Origin: Verrucomicrobiota bacterium | Lineage (GTDB): Bacteria; Verrucomicrobiota; Verrucomicrobiia; Chthoniobacterales; UBA10450 | Assembly (NCBI GenBank): GCA_003218375.1 | Contig: QHNH01000008.1 | Location: forward strand, 217,552 to 281,551 | DNA: 64,000 nucleotides | Direction: 5' to 3' | Translations under genes and position numbers: made by a program | Notes under the pieces: model-generated | The model's database searches: none | What the model was told of the DNA's origin: nothing | The model's input: only the letters and a program-made list of their open reading frames with translations | Part shown: positions 9,201 through 17,697 of the stretch, piece after piece | How positions within the stretch are numbered: position 1 is the stretch's first letter | How the letters are laid out: every line of letters begins with the position of its first letter

Positions 9201-9384
9201 TAACTGGCAGCAGAGCCCGAACAAACAAGCGATCATTGACAGCACCATTCCGCCAAGTCACCCGCTTGAAGCCGCCATCGTCCAGACATTACCGGGAAAC
9301 AACGCTTCCTACACTGCGGTCGTCCGCGGAGCGAACGGCGCCACCGGTATCGCCGTGGTCGAAATGTACGCGCTCGATAAGTAA
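6292..9384 (+). CDS. Secreted FG-GAP/VCBS repeat protein with two C-terminal NISTR-type domains
   Basis: 1030 residues. A signal-peptide-like N-terminus (hydrophobic residues 15-29) is followed by a beta-propeller region with at least seven FG-GAP-type calcium loops, for example DLNGDGVAELIV, DVDNDGVPELLIGDG, DLDGDGKPELVI and DLDGNGTAEIIAGN (about residues 215-640). The C-terminus holds two tandem ~125-residue units, each opening with NIST(R) then GDNVLI(G/A)G, with KVIVRAIGPSL in the middle. The same unit occurs twice in the 24866-27709 protein. Likely extracellular or cell-surface; ligand unknown. It has its own upstream direct-repeat block, so probably an independent transcription unit. 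Confidence 0.85.
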   Translation: MNSGPRIPLGHFGKCILAFVGAIHLSVAAIDAGQPEAPVNAFGVVVRDAAGSPVNYSRSDLTKMESESLVRNAASPEIADSPTAPQGFIPSAPGGAAPFWQYAIFGSGIGASNIVVAPAAGGLPPQIIIGGNSKNDFGGDDFWQVIQRSSTTGNYDQLFVSPIYSAVIKRIALGNVTGDSQPEIVVMLADGRIYLYDFATKAELGYISTGLTGLEGLSVTDLNGDGVAELIVTTANDLFVFSGNGVLLWQLAGAGGLDVVAGQMDLDPAIEIATTKGVVTDSVTHTAQWTRSGGFGARLKLAPIAGASYQQLIAADAWYTVYAYDVATQLPRWSISTPQDIGAIQVADVDNDGVPELLIGDGQWGKVRVYDLNTQAKKWEANNPEHGITNIAVADVDNDGVPDLIWGAGWTSTGADYLYVASTTDTHTIKWQSVDLEGPFLGPLIGDLDGDGKPELVICSTKSASGYAGARILVFDLATLALRGISTASNSSFTGVHDLKLRDLEGDGRAEIIIATDRGYDGAIEVYGFDSSNAFTLKWTNPTRPSGSPFNFVDIADLDGNGTAEIIAGNSVATTGSEGVFVYVFDYPSTAAPWRSVKMASGFASVAGLVVADLDGNGSKEIAALVSTGDLYTFDGPTRQLKSLKQQTGAKLIAEGRSPAGLILADSAGAGHFWQYGANTYTESFARQLGSTALDGLTVSSDGGLWIGTGGALRLRQSPNYRGVAWQSPVVGAGFGRFVATDISNGQNHVFSSARHAVAGFAFQATTPTPETVLGNISTRLRVETGDNVLIGGFIVSGAEPKKVIVRAIGPSLGALGVAEPLANPTLELYGPNGIIASNDDWINSPNKQAIIDSTVAPTNDLESAIVATLPANNTGYTAIVRGVNNGIGTGVVEVYDLDTQVDAKMANISTRGRVQSGDNVLIAGTIVVGPTPRKVIVRAIGPSLNVSGKLSDPTLELRDGNGALIEANDNWQQSPNKQAIIDSTIPPSHPLEAAIVQTLPGNNASYTAVVRGANGATGIAVVEMYALDK

Positions 9385-9402
9385 GATCGAGAAGTCAGAG
9401 GG

Positions 9403-12183
9403 CTATTTCGCCAAGGCGGCCTGGGCGGCGGCTAATCGAGCGATGGGGACGCGGAAGGGGCTGCAACTGACGTAGTTTAACCCGAGGCGGTGACAGAACT
9501 TCACGCTCTCGGGATCGCCGCCGTGTTCGCCGCAGATGCCGAGCTTGAGATTCGGGCGGCTCTTCCGCCCTTTCTCGACGGCGATTTGCATGAGCTGGCC
9601 AACGCCGGTCTGGTCGAGTGAGGAGAACGGGTTCTTCTTGAAGATCTCGTTCTCGACGTAAGGCATGAGGAAGTTCCCCATGTCGTCCCGGCTGATGCCG
9701 AGCGCCATCTGGGTGAGATCGTTCGTGCCGAAGCTGAAAAACTCGGCGCTCTCGGCGATTTGATCGGCGGTGAGCGCGCCGCGCGGTACTTCGATCATCG
9801 TGCCGACCAGGTAATCGAACTTCACTTTCTTCTCCGACATCACCTGCGTCGCGACGCGATGGACGATCTCGGCCTGGAGATCGAATTCCTTTTTGAAACC
9901 GACCAGCGGGATCATGATCTCGGGTTTTACTTTGATCTTCTGCTTCGCGACATCGGCCGCGGCTTCGAAGACGGCGCGGGCCTGCATCTCGGTGATTTCC
10001 GGATAGGCGATCCCAAGGCGGCAACCGCGATGGCCTAGCATCGGGTTGAATTCGTGCAGCTGTTTCACGCGATGCGCGATCGCTTCGGCGCTCACGCCGA
10101 TTTTCTTGCCGAGCGCGGCCTGAGCTTCCAAGTCGTGCGGCAGGAACTCGTGGAGCGGGGGATCGAGAAAGCGGATTGTTGCTGGATAACCCTTGAGCGC
10201 CTTGAAGATCCCGGCGAAATCACCGCGCTGATACGGAAGAAGTTTTGCGAGCGCGGCTTTTCGATCATTCACGTTGTCCGCCAGGATCATTTCCCGCATC
10301 GCGTCGATCCGATCGCCCTCGAAAAACATGTGCTCGGTGCGGGTGAGCCCGATGCCGACCGCACCAAAGGCGAGTGCGTTCTCGGTCTGCTCCGGGTTGT
10401 CGGCATTACAACGGACCGCGAGGCGCGTGGCTTGCGAGCACCATTTCATCAGTTGGTTGAATGCCCTGAACTTCTCGGTCTTCTGCGCGGACTTGTCGCC
10501 GTGAAGCGTGCCGGTGATGATTTCGCTCGGCGCGGTGGCGAGCTGGCCGGCGTAAACCGTCCCGCTGGTCCCATCGATGGAGAGAAAATCGTAACCTTCA
10601 CGAAACGTCTGACCGTCAACGGAAACCGTCTTCTTCCCGTAATCGATCTGTAACGCCGATGCGCCGCAGATGCAGACCTTGCCCATCTGCCGCGCGACCA
10701 GCGCCGCGTGCGACGAGACGCCGCCTCGCGCGGTGAGAATACCTTCCGCCGCGATCATCCCGCGCAAATCTTCCGGGCTCGTCTCGTTGCGGACGAGCAG
10801 CACCTTTTCTCCCTTTTCGGCCGCGGTCGCCGCGCGATCGGCATTCAAATAAATTCTGCCGGAGGCAGCCCCTGGTCCCGCCGGAAGTCCGGTCGCGATC
10901 GCTTTCGCCTTTTTCACTTCCGCCACATCGAAGATCGGCGCGAGAAGCTGGTCGAGCTGGTCCGCGGGATTGCGCATCACCACGGTCTTCCAGTCGATGA
11001 GCTTCTCCTTGAACATGTCCATCGAGAACTTCAGCGCGGCGGCGGCGGTCCGTTTGCCGTTCCGGGTCTGGAGCATGAAGAGCTTCCCGTCCTGGATCGT
11101 GAACTCGACGTCCTGCACGTCCTTGAAATGTTTCTCGAGCGTCGCGCGGACCTTGAGCAATTCCGCGTAGCACTTCGGCATTACCTTCTCCAGCTCGATC
11201 ACCGGCTGCGGCGTCCGCACTCCGGCCACGACATCTTCGCCCTGCGCGTTGATCAGGAATTCGCCATAAAATTCGTTCGCGCCGTTGGCCGGGTTCCGCG
11301 TGAACGCCACCCCGGAGCCGGAGTTCGCGCCGGTGTTGCCATAGACCATCGCCTGCACATTCACGGCCGTGCCCCATTCCTCGGGGATGTTGTATTTCCG
11401 CCGATACACAATCGCGCGATCGTTCATCCAGGATCCGAAGACGGCGCCGACCGAGCCCTTGAGCTGGTCCCACGGATCGTTCGGGAACGCCTGGCCGGTG
11501 CGATCTTTCACCAGCTTTTTGAAACGCACGACCAGCTCCTGGTAATCGGCGGCGGTGAGCTTCGAGTCGTCGATGTTGTGCTGGCCGTAACGCTCGTCCT
11601 TGAAATGCTCGATCACCGATTCAAACGGATCGTGGTCCTCGCCCTCGCGCTTTTGCACGCCCATGACCACGTCGCCATACATCTGGATAAAACGGCGGTA
11701 GCAATCCCACGCAAACCGCTCGTTTTTCGTCGCCCGGACGAGCGCTTTCACCGTCTCGTCGTTCAGACCCAGATTCAGGATCGTGTCCATCATGCCGGGC
11801 ATGGAATCCCGCGCACCGGAACGGACCGCGACCAGCAGCGGCATTTTTTCCGTGTCGCCGAACTTCGTCCCCATGATCCGTTCCATGTTGGCGATGCTCT
11901 TCGCTATCTCGCCTTGGAGCGACGGCGGGTAGGTGCGCTTGTGCGCGTAGAAATAAGTGCAGACCTCCGTCGTGATCGTGAACCCGGGCGGCACTGGCAG
12001 GCTGATGCGCGTCATCTCCGCGAGATTCGCGCCTTTGCCGCCCAGGAGCGGCTTCATGCCTCCATCGCCGTCCGCTTTTCCGTCGCCGAAATTATAGACG
12101 TAACGCGCACGCTTCGATTTCCGGGAGACGGCTTTCGCCTTTGCTTGAGGAACTTTTCTGGAAATCTTTTTTTTCGTGGCCAT
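9403..12183 (-). CDS. ppdK: Pyruvate, phosphate dikinase
   Basis: 926 residues from the ATG at 12183; an upstream in-frame start at 12243 adds 20 unconvincing residues. It interconverts pyruvate, ATP and Pi with phosphoenolpyruvate, AMP and PPi in the cytoplasm. The N-terminal nucleotide-binding region ([28 protein letters not shown]), the swivelling phospho-His domain ([16 protein letters not shown], His near residue 492) and the C-terminal PEP-binding barrel ending [10 protein letters not shown] are all complete. Unusual is a roughly 28-residue Lys/Ser-rich basic extension at the N-terminus. No operon partner of clear function lies next to it. Confidence 0.95.
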   Translation of the reverse strand: MATKKKISRKVPQAKAKAVSRKSKRARYVYNFGDGKADGDGGMKPLLGGKGANLAEMTRISLPVPPGFTITTEVCTYFYAHKRTYPPSLQGEIAKSIANMERIMGTKFGDTEKMPLLVAVRSGARDSMPGMMDTILNLGLNDETVKALVRATKNERFAWDCYRRFIQMYGDVVMGVQKREGEDHDPFESVIEHFKDERYGQHNIDDSKLTAADYQELVVRFKKLVKDRTGQAFPNDPWDQLKGSVGAVFGSWMNDRAIVYRRKYNIPEEWGTAVNVQAMVYGNTGANSGSGVAFTRNPANGANEFYGEFLINAQGEDVVAGVRTPQPVIELEKVMPKCYAELLKVRATLEKHFKDVQDVEFTIQDGKLFMLQTRNGKRTAAAALKFSMDMFKEKLIDWKTVVMRNPADQLDQLLAPIFDVAEVKKAKAIATGLPAGPGAASGRIYLNADRAATAAEKGEKVLLVRNETSPEDLRGMIAAEGILTARGGVSSHAALVARQMGKVCICGASALQIDYGKKTVSVDGQTFREGYDFLSIDGTSGTVYAGQLATAPSEIITGTLHGDKSAQKTEKFRAFNQLMKWCSQATRLAVRCNADNPEQTENALAFGAVGIGLTRTEHMFFEGDRIDAMREMILADNVNDRKAALAKLLPYQRGDFAGIFKALKGYPATIRFLDPPLHEFLPHDLEAQAALGKKIGVSAEAIAHRVKQLHEFNPMLGHRGCRLGIAYPEITEMQARAVFEAAADVAKQKIKVKPEIMIPLVGFKKEFDLQAEIVHRVATQVMSEKKVKFDYLVGTMIEVPRGALTADQIAESAEFFSFGTNDLTQMALGISRDDMGNFLMPYVENEIFKKNPFSSLDQTGVGQLMQIAVEKGRKSRPNLKLGICGEHGGDPESVKFCHRLGLNYVSCSPFRVPIARLAAAQAALAK

Positions 12184-12284
12184 GGCAGAGTGAAGATCGA
12201 CGAACGCGGCGGGAACGAACGCCAAGCTAAATCCGCCGCTCAAGGTGTCAACGCACGCGAGCCTTACGCGGCGGACACCGATGA

Positions 12285-12497
12285 TTAGTTGACCGCGGCG
12301 CTGCGGCTGGCGTCAAGGACCTGACCGATCGCGGCCGTGAAGTCGCTCACGCCGGTGCTCGGCACGATAATCGTGTTCCGACGCCCGTGCGCTTCCTCGG
12401 TAATACGCAGGAACTTTCCGCGATCGTTCTCCCGAAACTCTACGTGAAAACGCTTGCGCTCGATCTGGAACTCTTTCGCGTCGATGATGCTGTCCAT
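12285..12497 (-). CDS. PUR-domain (DUF3276-like) nucleic-acid-binding protein
   Basis: 70 residues from the ATG at 12497 ([15 protein letters not shown]). The pattern [25 protein letters not shown] followed by a short strand-helix half matches the bacterial PUR-alpha-like repeat, which binds single-stranded DNA or RNA. A longer start at 12545 exists but adds residues without family resemblance. It lies between ppdK and rnr on the same strand; a family A repeat separates it from rnr. The role in this organism is unknown; assignment rests on pattern memory only. Confidence 0.65.
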   Translation of the reverse strand: MDSIIDAKEFQIERKRFHVEFRENDRGKFLRITEEAHGRRNTIIVPSTGVSDFTAAIGQVLDASRSAAVN

Positions 12498-12570
12498 ATC
12501 GAAAACGGAGGAGTCTAGGGGTATTGGCTCCCCGAGGGGAAGCAAATTCTGTTAGGCCGCGGCCTCAGTC

Positions 12571-12678
12571 CCGGAACATAGGCTTCCAGCCTGTGCGCCC
12601 AGCGAAGTTCTACTTCGCTGAAGAAGAACAACGGACATAATGTCCGTTGGGCGCACAGGCCGGAGGCCTATGTTCCGG
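12571..12678. repeat. REPIN-like inverted repeat, family A, copy 1
   Basis: The outer arms are CGGAA plus the hairpin CATAGGCTTCCAGCCTGTG and the inverted counterpart CACAGGCCGGAGGCCTATG plus TTCCG. Between them lie small palindromes (AGCGAAGTTCTACTTCGCT; ACGGACATAATGTCCGT). It lies just downstream of the rnr stop. Copies 2-4 are at 14964, 60285 and 61377. Confidence 0.8.
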
Positions 12679-12706
12679 CGTAAAAGGCCTCTCCACATCG
12701 GGTGCT

Positions 12707-14971
12707 CTATGAGCGTCGTTTTCCAGGACGGCGACGATCGTGCGGTCCGCCTTGCCGGGACTTCGGCGGTCGCTCGTCGACGATAGCGAAATCGACCTGG
12801 CGCTTAAAGACGTCGACCCGGACGACGAACACACGCAGTTGATCGCCCACCGAGAACCGGCGGCGCGATTGCCGGCCGATCAATCGGCGCTGGGCCGGAT
12901 CAAACGCATAGAAATCATCAGTCAGCGACGAAACGTGGACGAGCCCGGTGAGGAGGACATCCGGCAGCTCCACAAGCAATCCGAAGTTCTTCACTTCGAG
13001 TACGGTCGCCCGAAAAACTTGCGGATCGCGCGCGTCGAGTTGGCGCTGGAAAAATTCCAGCTTCTTCATTTTCACGCCGTCCATCTCGGCGTCGGCGGCG
13101 ACCCGTTCGGTGTCGGAGATATGTTCGGCCGTCGCTGCGATTTGCCCCATGTCGGTCCGCGCGCGCCGCGACTGATCGCGCTCGGCCAGCCCGCGATGCA
13201 CCACCAGGTCCGCGTAGCGCCGGATCGGGCTGGTGAAATGCGTGTAGTTGCTTTTGGCTAGGCCATAGTGCCCCAGCGGCTGCGCCGCGTAGCGCGCTCG
13301 CTTGAGACTTTTTAACAGGCCAATCTTCAACGCCTGTTCCTCCGTTTTGCCAGCGAGCGAGGCCAGCAGCCGCTGCAGCTCTGTCCGTTTGGTCAGGTCC
13401 CCGACCTTGTAATTGTAGCTCAGGATCAATTCCCGATATTCAGCCAGCCGTTGCGGATCCGGATCTTCGTGAACTCGGTAAACCGTCGGGATCATCCGAT
13501 TCTTCAATTCGCGCGCGACGGCTTCGTTCGCCGCCAGCATGAATTCCTCGACCAGTTGATGAGACTCGTCGTTCTCGATCCGCTCGAGCCGGATCGGCTT
13601 TCCCTCCGCGTCCAGGCGCACTTTCACTTCTGGGAAATCGAGATCGAGCGAACCCTCCCTGAACCGGTTCTTGCGCAGGAGCGCCGCCAATTCCCAGGCC
13701 ACGTGGAGCCGCTCGCCTAACTGGTCGTTAGGCGGCGCCTTGAGGATTGCATACGCCTCGCGATAGGTGAGCCGTCGTGCGCTGCGGATCACCGTCCGAG
13801 CGAAGCGCGCGGTTTTCGTGCGGCCATCCTTGGTGAATTCGAGGAAGACGGAGTGGGTGAGCCGGTTGACTCCTGGGTTCAAACTGCAGACGCCGTTGCT
13901 GAGGCGCTCCGGCAACATCGGGATGACGCGATCGGGAAGATAAACGCTGTTGCCGCGCTTGTAAGCTTCCCGGTCGAGCGCGCTGCCCGGTTTCACGTAG
14001 GCCGAGACATCGGCGATGTGGACGCCGAGCCACCAGCCGCCGCTCGGGATTCGTTCCACGTCGATCGCGTCGTCGAAATCACGCGCGTCATCGGGATCGA
14101 TCGTGACGATGAATTTTCCGCGCAAATCTTCGCGGCCCGCGAACATTTCCTCGGCGACCGTTTCCGGGATCTGGTGCGCTTCCTCGAGGACCGCCTTCGG
14201 AAATTCTGTCGGCAAATGATACTTCCGAATGATCGAAAGCATGTCCACGCCCGGCGCCGAACTCGGCCCAAGCACCTCGATGATCTGGCCTTCCGGATTG
14301 ACGTGGCGCGATTCCCAAGGCTCGAGGCGGACAACCACTTTGTCGCCGCGCTGCGGAATCTTCGGCAACGCCGGCTGTGGCGAGACCTGGACGTAAACGT
14401 TGTGGACAATCCGCGGATCGTCCGGCACGACGTAGAAGAAGTTCTTCGATTGTTCGAGGGTGCCGACGATCGAATCGTGCGCACGCTCCAGGATCCGAAT
14501 GACGCGGCCTTCTGCGCGGTCCCGGCCCTTAGCGCGCGCGTAACGCTCGTCACGCGTGATCCGCGCCACGACTTTGTCGCCATGCATCGCCGTGCCGGTG
14601 TTCTCGGCCGAGATGTAGAGATCCTGTTCCCCCGGTTTTTCGCGCGGAAGAAAAGCGAAGCCGGACTGGTGAACATGCAACGTTCCCGTGACCAGGTCCG
14701 CCTCCGCCGGCAGGACGTAACGGTTCTTGCGAATGCGCGCGATCTCCCCGGCTTGCTCCATCTGCCGCAGGACTTCGTTCAGTCCCATCCGCACACCGCT
14801 CTTGCGGCCGAGAACTTTGGCCAGCTCGACCTTATCGAGCGGCCGGTATTTGGGCGCGCTCAGCACGCAAAGGATTTGTTCGCGCAACGAAGCGCCGTCC
14901 GGTTTCACAAGGTCTGCACTCTCCGCACGAACACGCTGTTGCACGAGCGCAAATTTTTGCCGACGGAACAT
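12707..14971 (-). CDS. rnr: Ribonuclease R (RNB-family 3'-5' exoribonuclease)
   Basis: 754 residues from the ATG at 14971. Order: winged-helix-like N-terminus, cold-shock-type OB folds (about residues 85-230), RNB catalytic domain with the acidic motif DPDDARDFDDA (292-302), and a C-terminal S1 domain (about 655-735) with a basic tail. Degrades structured RNA in the cytoplasm. The ATG at 14971 is made by the end of a family A repeat (ATGTTCCG). A GTG at 14908, preceded by GGAGAG, is an attractive alternative start and leaves the conserved domains intact. Confidence 0.92.
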   Translation of the reverse strand: MFRRQKFALVQQRVRAESADLVKPDGASLREQILCVLSAPKYRPLDKVELAKVLGRKSGVRMGLNEVLRQMEQAGEIARIRKNRYVLPAEADLVTGTLHVHQSGFAFLPREKPGEQDLYISAENTGTAMHGDKVVARITRDERYARAKGRDRAEGRVIRILERAHDSIVGTLEQSKNFFYVVPDDPRIVHNVYVQVSPQPALPKIPQRGDKVVVRLEPWESRHVNPEGQIIEVLGPSSAPGVDMLSIIRKYHLPTEFPKAVLEEAHQIPETVAEEMFAGREDLRGKFIVTIDPDDARDFDDAIDVERIPSGGWWLGVHIADVSAYVKPGSALDREAYKRGNSVYLPDRVIPMLPERLSNGVCSLNPGVNRLTHSVFLEFTKDGRTKTARFARTVIRSARRLTYREAYAILKAPPNDQLGERLHVAWELAALLRKNRFREGSLDLDFPEVKVRLDAEGKPIRLERIENDESHQLVEEFMLAANEAVARELKNRMIPTVYRVHEDPDPQRLAEYRELILSYNYKVGDLTKRTELQRLLASLAGKTEEQALKIGLLKSLKRARYAAQPLGHYGLAKSNYTHFTSPIRRYADLVVHRGLAERDQSRRARTDMGQIAATAEHISDTERVAADAEMDGVKMKKLEFFQRQLDARDPQVFRATVLEVKNFGLLVELPDVLLTGLVHVSSLTDDFYAFDPAQRRLIGRQSRRRFSVGDQLRVFVVRVDVFKRQVDFAIVDERPPKSRQGGPHDRRRPGKRRS

Positions 14972-15069
14972 AGACTTCCAGTCTGTGCGCCCAGCGGGTT
15001 TGTAACCCGCTGTCTTTCATCAGCGGACAGAATGTCCGGTGGGCGCACAGGCTGAAAGCCTATGTTCCG
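14964..15069. repeat. REPIN-like inverted repeat, family A, copy 2, between rnr and folP
   Basis: The left arm is CGGAA plus CATAGACTTCCAGTCTGTG and the right arm CACAGGCTGAAAGCCTATG plus TTCCG. Internal palindromes are AGCGGGTTTGTAACCCGCT and GCGGACAGAATGTCCG. Compared with copy 1 the left stem has changed on both sides (GGCT/AGCC to GACT/AGTC), a compensatory pair. It fills almost all of the gap between two divergent genes. Confidence 0.8.
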
Positions 15070-15097
15070 ACATGACCTCGTGATAGTCTCACCCTCG

Positions 15098-15949
15098 ATG
15101 GGTGGGACGCTCTGGAAAATTGCCGGCCGCACGGTCGATCTCTCCCAGCGCGCGATGATCATGGGCGTGCTCAATATCACCCCGGATTCTTTTTCCGATG
15201 CCGGCGAATTCTTCACGACGGAAAAAGCCGTCGAGCAGGGAAAACGAATGGCCGCGGAGGGCGCGCAGATCATCGATGTAGGCGGCGAATCGACCCGGCC
15301 CGGGGCAGAAGCAGTTTCAGTTGACGAAGAACTCGGACGCGTGCTGCCGGTGATAACGCAATTGCACGAAAGCGTTTCCGCGTTCATCTCCATCGACACG
15401 TCAAAGGCGAGCGTCGCGCGCGAAGCGTTGCAGGCTGGCGCGACTATCATCAACGATGTCACCGGCGGCCGGGCCGATCCGGAAATGATGGCGCTCGCGG
15501 CGGAAAGCGGGGCCGCTCTCATCATCATGCACATGCAAGGCACGCCGCGCACGATGCAAGCCGCTCCCCATTATGAAGATGTTGTCACTGAAGTGACTAA
15601 TTTTTTTCGACAACAATATAAGCGCGCCCTAGAGTACGGCGTTGATGCAATGGCCATCGCGTTTGATCCGGGCATCGGATTTGGGAAAACGGTGGAGCAC
15701 AATCTGTCGCTGCTCGCCCATCTCGAACGCCTCCGAGTTCAGGAACGGCCGCTGGTCGTCGGAGTATCACGCAAATCGTCACTGGGGAAAATGATTGGAT
15801 CGAACGCCATGGAGGACCGGCTCGCGCCCACCATTGCGTTCAGCGCGCTGCTGCGTGAGCGGGGCGCGAATGTTTTGCGCGTCCATGACGTCAAAGAAAA
15901 CGTGGCCGCGTTGCGCGTCACCGAAGCACTTTTGGAAACGGCGAAATGA
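15098..15949 (+). CDS. folP: Dihydropteroate synthase
   Basis: 283 residues from the ATG at 15098 (MGGTLWKIAGR); an upstream ATG at 15062 lies in the repeat and adds 12 unlikely residues. Condenses p-aminobenzoate with hydroxymethyl-dihydropterin pyrophosphate in folate synthesis. Family blocks visible: MGVLNITPDSFSDAG, GGESTRPGA, IDTSKASVAREAL, NDVTGG, DPGIGFGKT and GVSRKSS. The stop overlaps the start of the diadenylate cyclase gene (ATGA), a common pairing. Confidence 0.95.
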   Translation: MGGTLWKIAGRTVDLSQRAMIMGVLNITPDSFSDAGEFFTTEKAVEQGKRMAAEGAQIIDVGGESTRPGAEAVSVDEELGRVLPVITQLHESVSAFISIDTSKASVAREALQAGATIINDVTGGRADPEMMALAAESGAALIIMHMQGTPRTMQAAPHYEDVVTEVTNFFRQQYKRALEYGVDAMAIAFDPGIGFGKTVEHNLSLLAHLERLRVQERPLVVGVSRKSSLGKMIGSNAMEDRLAPTIAFSALLRERGANVLRVHDVKENVAALRVTEALLETAK

Positions 15950-16821
15950 TGCAGCAAATCCTCCAGTTCTGGATCGAGCGCTGGCGCAGTTTCATCGAAA
16001 TCATCCTGCTCAGCGTCGGGATTTATTACGGCTATCTTTATTTCCGCGGGACTCGCGGTGCGAAAGTGCTCACCGGCCTGGCCATCGTTTTCCTGACCCT
16101 GACTCTGATCTCGCAACTGCTGAACCTCGTCGTGATCGGCTGGATCATCCGGAGTTTCTCCGTTTTCCTTGCCGTCGCGCTGGTGGTGATTTTCCAACCG
16201 GAATTGCGCCGCGGCCTGGCTGAGCTGGGCGGCCATCCGATTTTTTCTCTCACGAGCGAAAAACGCGAGACCGTCCATGACATCGCCGAAGCCGTGACGC
16301 AGCTCGCCAATAAGCAATTCGGCGCGTTGATCGCGATCGAGCGCGATACCGCGATCCGGGTTTACGAAGAGACCGGTGTGACGATCGATTCGCATTTTTC
16401 CGTCGAGCTGCTGCTCACGATCTTCCATCCGAAAGCCGCGCTTCACGACGGCGGCGTCATCATCCGGAATGGCCGGATCGCCGCGGCCGCCTGTATTTTC
16501 CCGGTAAGCCAGCGCGAGACGCTCGATCGCAGTCTCGGCCTGCGCCATCGCGCGGGCCTCGGCATTACCGAGGAATCGGACGCGATCGCTGTCGTGGTCT
16601 CGGAAGAGACCGGCGGGATTTCGATCTGTCACCGGCGACGGATCGAACGCAATTTCACGCCGGAATCTTTCCGCAAACGCATCGGCGAATTGTTGCTGCA
16701 AGGGGCCTATGAAGAAACTGATCCTGAACAACTGGCGCGCGAAGTTGATCTCCCTCCTCCTCGCGACGACGCTCTGGTACCTGATCAAGAAGAACGTCGC
16801 AACGACACTCTCGCCGTTTGA
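15946..16821 (+). CDS. cdaA: Diadenylate cyclase (c-di-AMP synthase)
   Basis: 291 residues. Three N-terminal transmembrane segments (about residues 15-90) precede the DAC domain with the catalytic DGG (168-170, in ALHDGGVI) and RHR (200-202, in LGLRHRAGLGITEESD). Makes c-di-AMP from two ATP; CdaA proteins are membrane-bound and regulate osmolyte and wall homeostasis. It overlaps folP by 4 bases, and its 3' end overlaps a small CdaR/YbbR-like gene by 113 bases. Confidence 0.95.
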   Translation: MMQQILQFWIERWRSFIEIILLSVGIYYGYLYFRGTRGAKVLTGLAIVFLTLTLISQLLNLVVIGWIIRSFSVFLAVALVVIFQPELRRGLAELGGHPIFSLTSEKRETVHDIAEAVTQLANKQFGALIAIERDTAIRVYEETGVTIDSHFSVELLLTIFHPKAALHDGGVIIRNGRIAAAACIFPVSQRETLDRSLGLRHRAGLGITEESDAIAVVVSEETGGISICHRRRIERNFTPESFRKRIGELLLQGAYEETDPEQLAREVDLPPPRDDALVPDQEERRNDTLAV

Positions 16822-16858
16822 TACCCCCGTCGAAGCGACCGCGCCCGATCGCCGCTGA
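16709..16858 (+). CDS. Small CdaR/YbbR-like membrane protein overlapping cdaA
   Basis: 49 residues in a different frame from cdaA, with a good ribosome-binding site (AAGGGG) six bases before the ATG. The sequence MKKLILNNWRAKLISLLLAT, then a membrane segment ending WYLIKKNV, is the typical N-terminal anchor of YbbR/CdaR proteins, which regulate CdaA. The extracytoplasmic YbbR repeats are absent; the protein ends about 20 residues after the membrane segment. Could be a genuine minimal regulator or a truncated remnant. Confidence 0.7.
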   Translation: MKKLILNNWRAKLISLLLATTLWYLIKKNVATTLSPFDTPVEATAPDRR

Positions 16859-16885
16859 TCGATTATCGCCGGGATTGGTACTGTT

Positions 16886-16965
16886 TTAGCGCCAAAGGCG
16901 CGACCGTCATTTGCAGCCTGGGGCGATGCCCCAGGCTAGGATGAGCGTCGCGCCGTTGGCGCTAA
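16886..16965. repeat. Inverted repeat with central palindrome between convergent genes
   Basis: The outer arms TTAGCGCCAAAGGCGCGAC and GTCGCGCCGTTGGCGCTAA are inverted. The centre holds AGCCTGGGGC and GCCCCAGGCT around AT. It lies between the cdaA/CdaR-like genes (plus) and the SprT-like gene (minus). Could be another REPIN-type element and may also stop transcription, though no clear T-run follows. Confidence 0.65.
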
Positions 16966-16990
16966 GACAGCGTTCGATCCCCGGCTCCAA

Positions 16991-17443
16991 CTACCGCAGA
17001 AACCGCGCGAGATTCTCTTCTTCCCAGCGCCGCGCGCTTCGATACCGCGGAAACTTGCGTTCCCGCTCGTAAAACTTTTCGGTGTGGACCCGGCGCCGTC
17101 CGTTGGAGCCCGCTTCGTCCGGCACCACCGCGTGCAGCATTTCGTGATAGAGAATGTAACGGAGGAACCATGGCGGAACGAAAGGCTGATCGAGCAGCGG
17201 GTTGATCCGGATCACGCGATCCTCTTCCTGAATCGTCCCAAAAATAAAATAATCCTTCGGTCGGCTCTTCCGTTTCCGGCCCCAAACCACCTTGTATCCG
17301 CGCAGGCGTCCACGAAAAAATCGTTCGTTCAACCGCTCGAAATTTTCTCGCAGATCGAAACACTTTCCTTCGTGCTGCAGGTTGAGCTGCCGCTGCATCG
17401 GTAATTTCGGATGGGCGCTTTTTCGTTTCGTTTTCTTTGCCAT
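16991..17443 (-). CDS. SprT-like zinc metalloprotease domain protein
   Basis: 150 residues starting at the ATG at 17443 with a Lys-rich N-terminus. The zinc motif HEMLH is at residues 100-104 (ILYHEMLHAVV), followed by a downstream HTEKFYERERKF helix that fits the third ligand region of SprT-like proteins. Substrates are unknown in bacteria; eukaryotic SPRTN relatives act on DNA-protein crosslinks. Single gene, convergent with the cdaA group. Confidence 0.8.
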   Translation of the reverse strand: MAKKTKRKSAHPKLPMQRQLNLQHEGKCFDLRENFERLNERFFRGRLRGYKVVWGRKRKSRPKDYFIFGTIQEEDRVIRINPLLDQPFVPPWFLRYILYHEMLHAVVPDEAGSNGRRRVHTEKFYERERKFPRYRSARRWEEENLARFLR

Positions 17444-17697
17444 GATCGTCCCTCGTTCGTTGAAATTGTGCCCAGCTCCAGAACATTTTATCGATGCGGC
17501 TGAAGCTTCACAAGTAACGGCGCGGAATATTTTTCCTGTCGCTTAACCGTCACAAAATCAGAGCCTTGCCTGGCAGATATTTTTCCTATATTCGAGAAAC
17601 ATGAGGCCTCTTGAGCCTTGGCTTTTTCCTTCCGGACTTCGCGTTTTACGACCTCCGGGAGTGCGCGTATAGTCCCGCGCGCTTCGATTTCATCGCA

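Noticed and set aside
10708..12288. 526-codon plus-strand open frame opposite ppdK
   Set aside because: Antisense shadow of a highly conserved enzyme; His/Arg-rich translation without family features.
13853..15055. 400-codon plus-strand frame opposite rnr
   Set aside because: Antisense shadow of RNase R crossing a repeat element.
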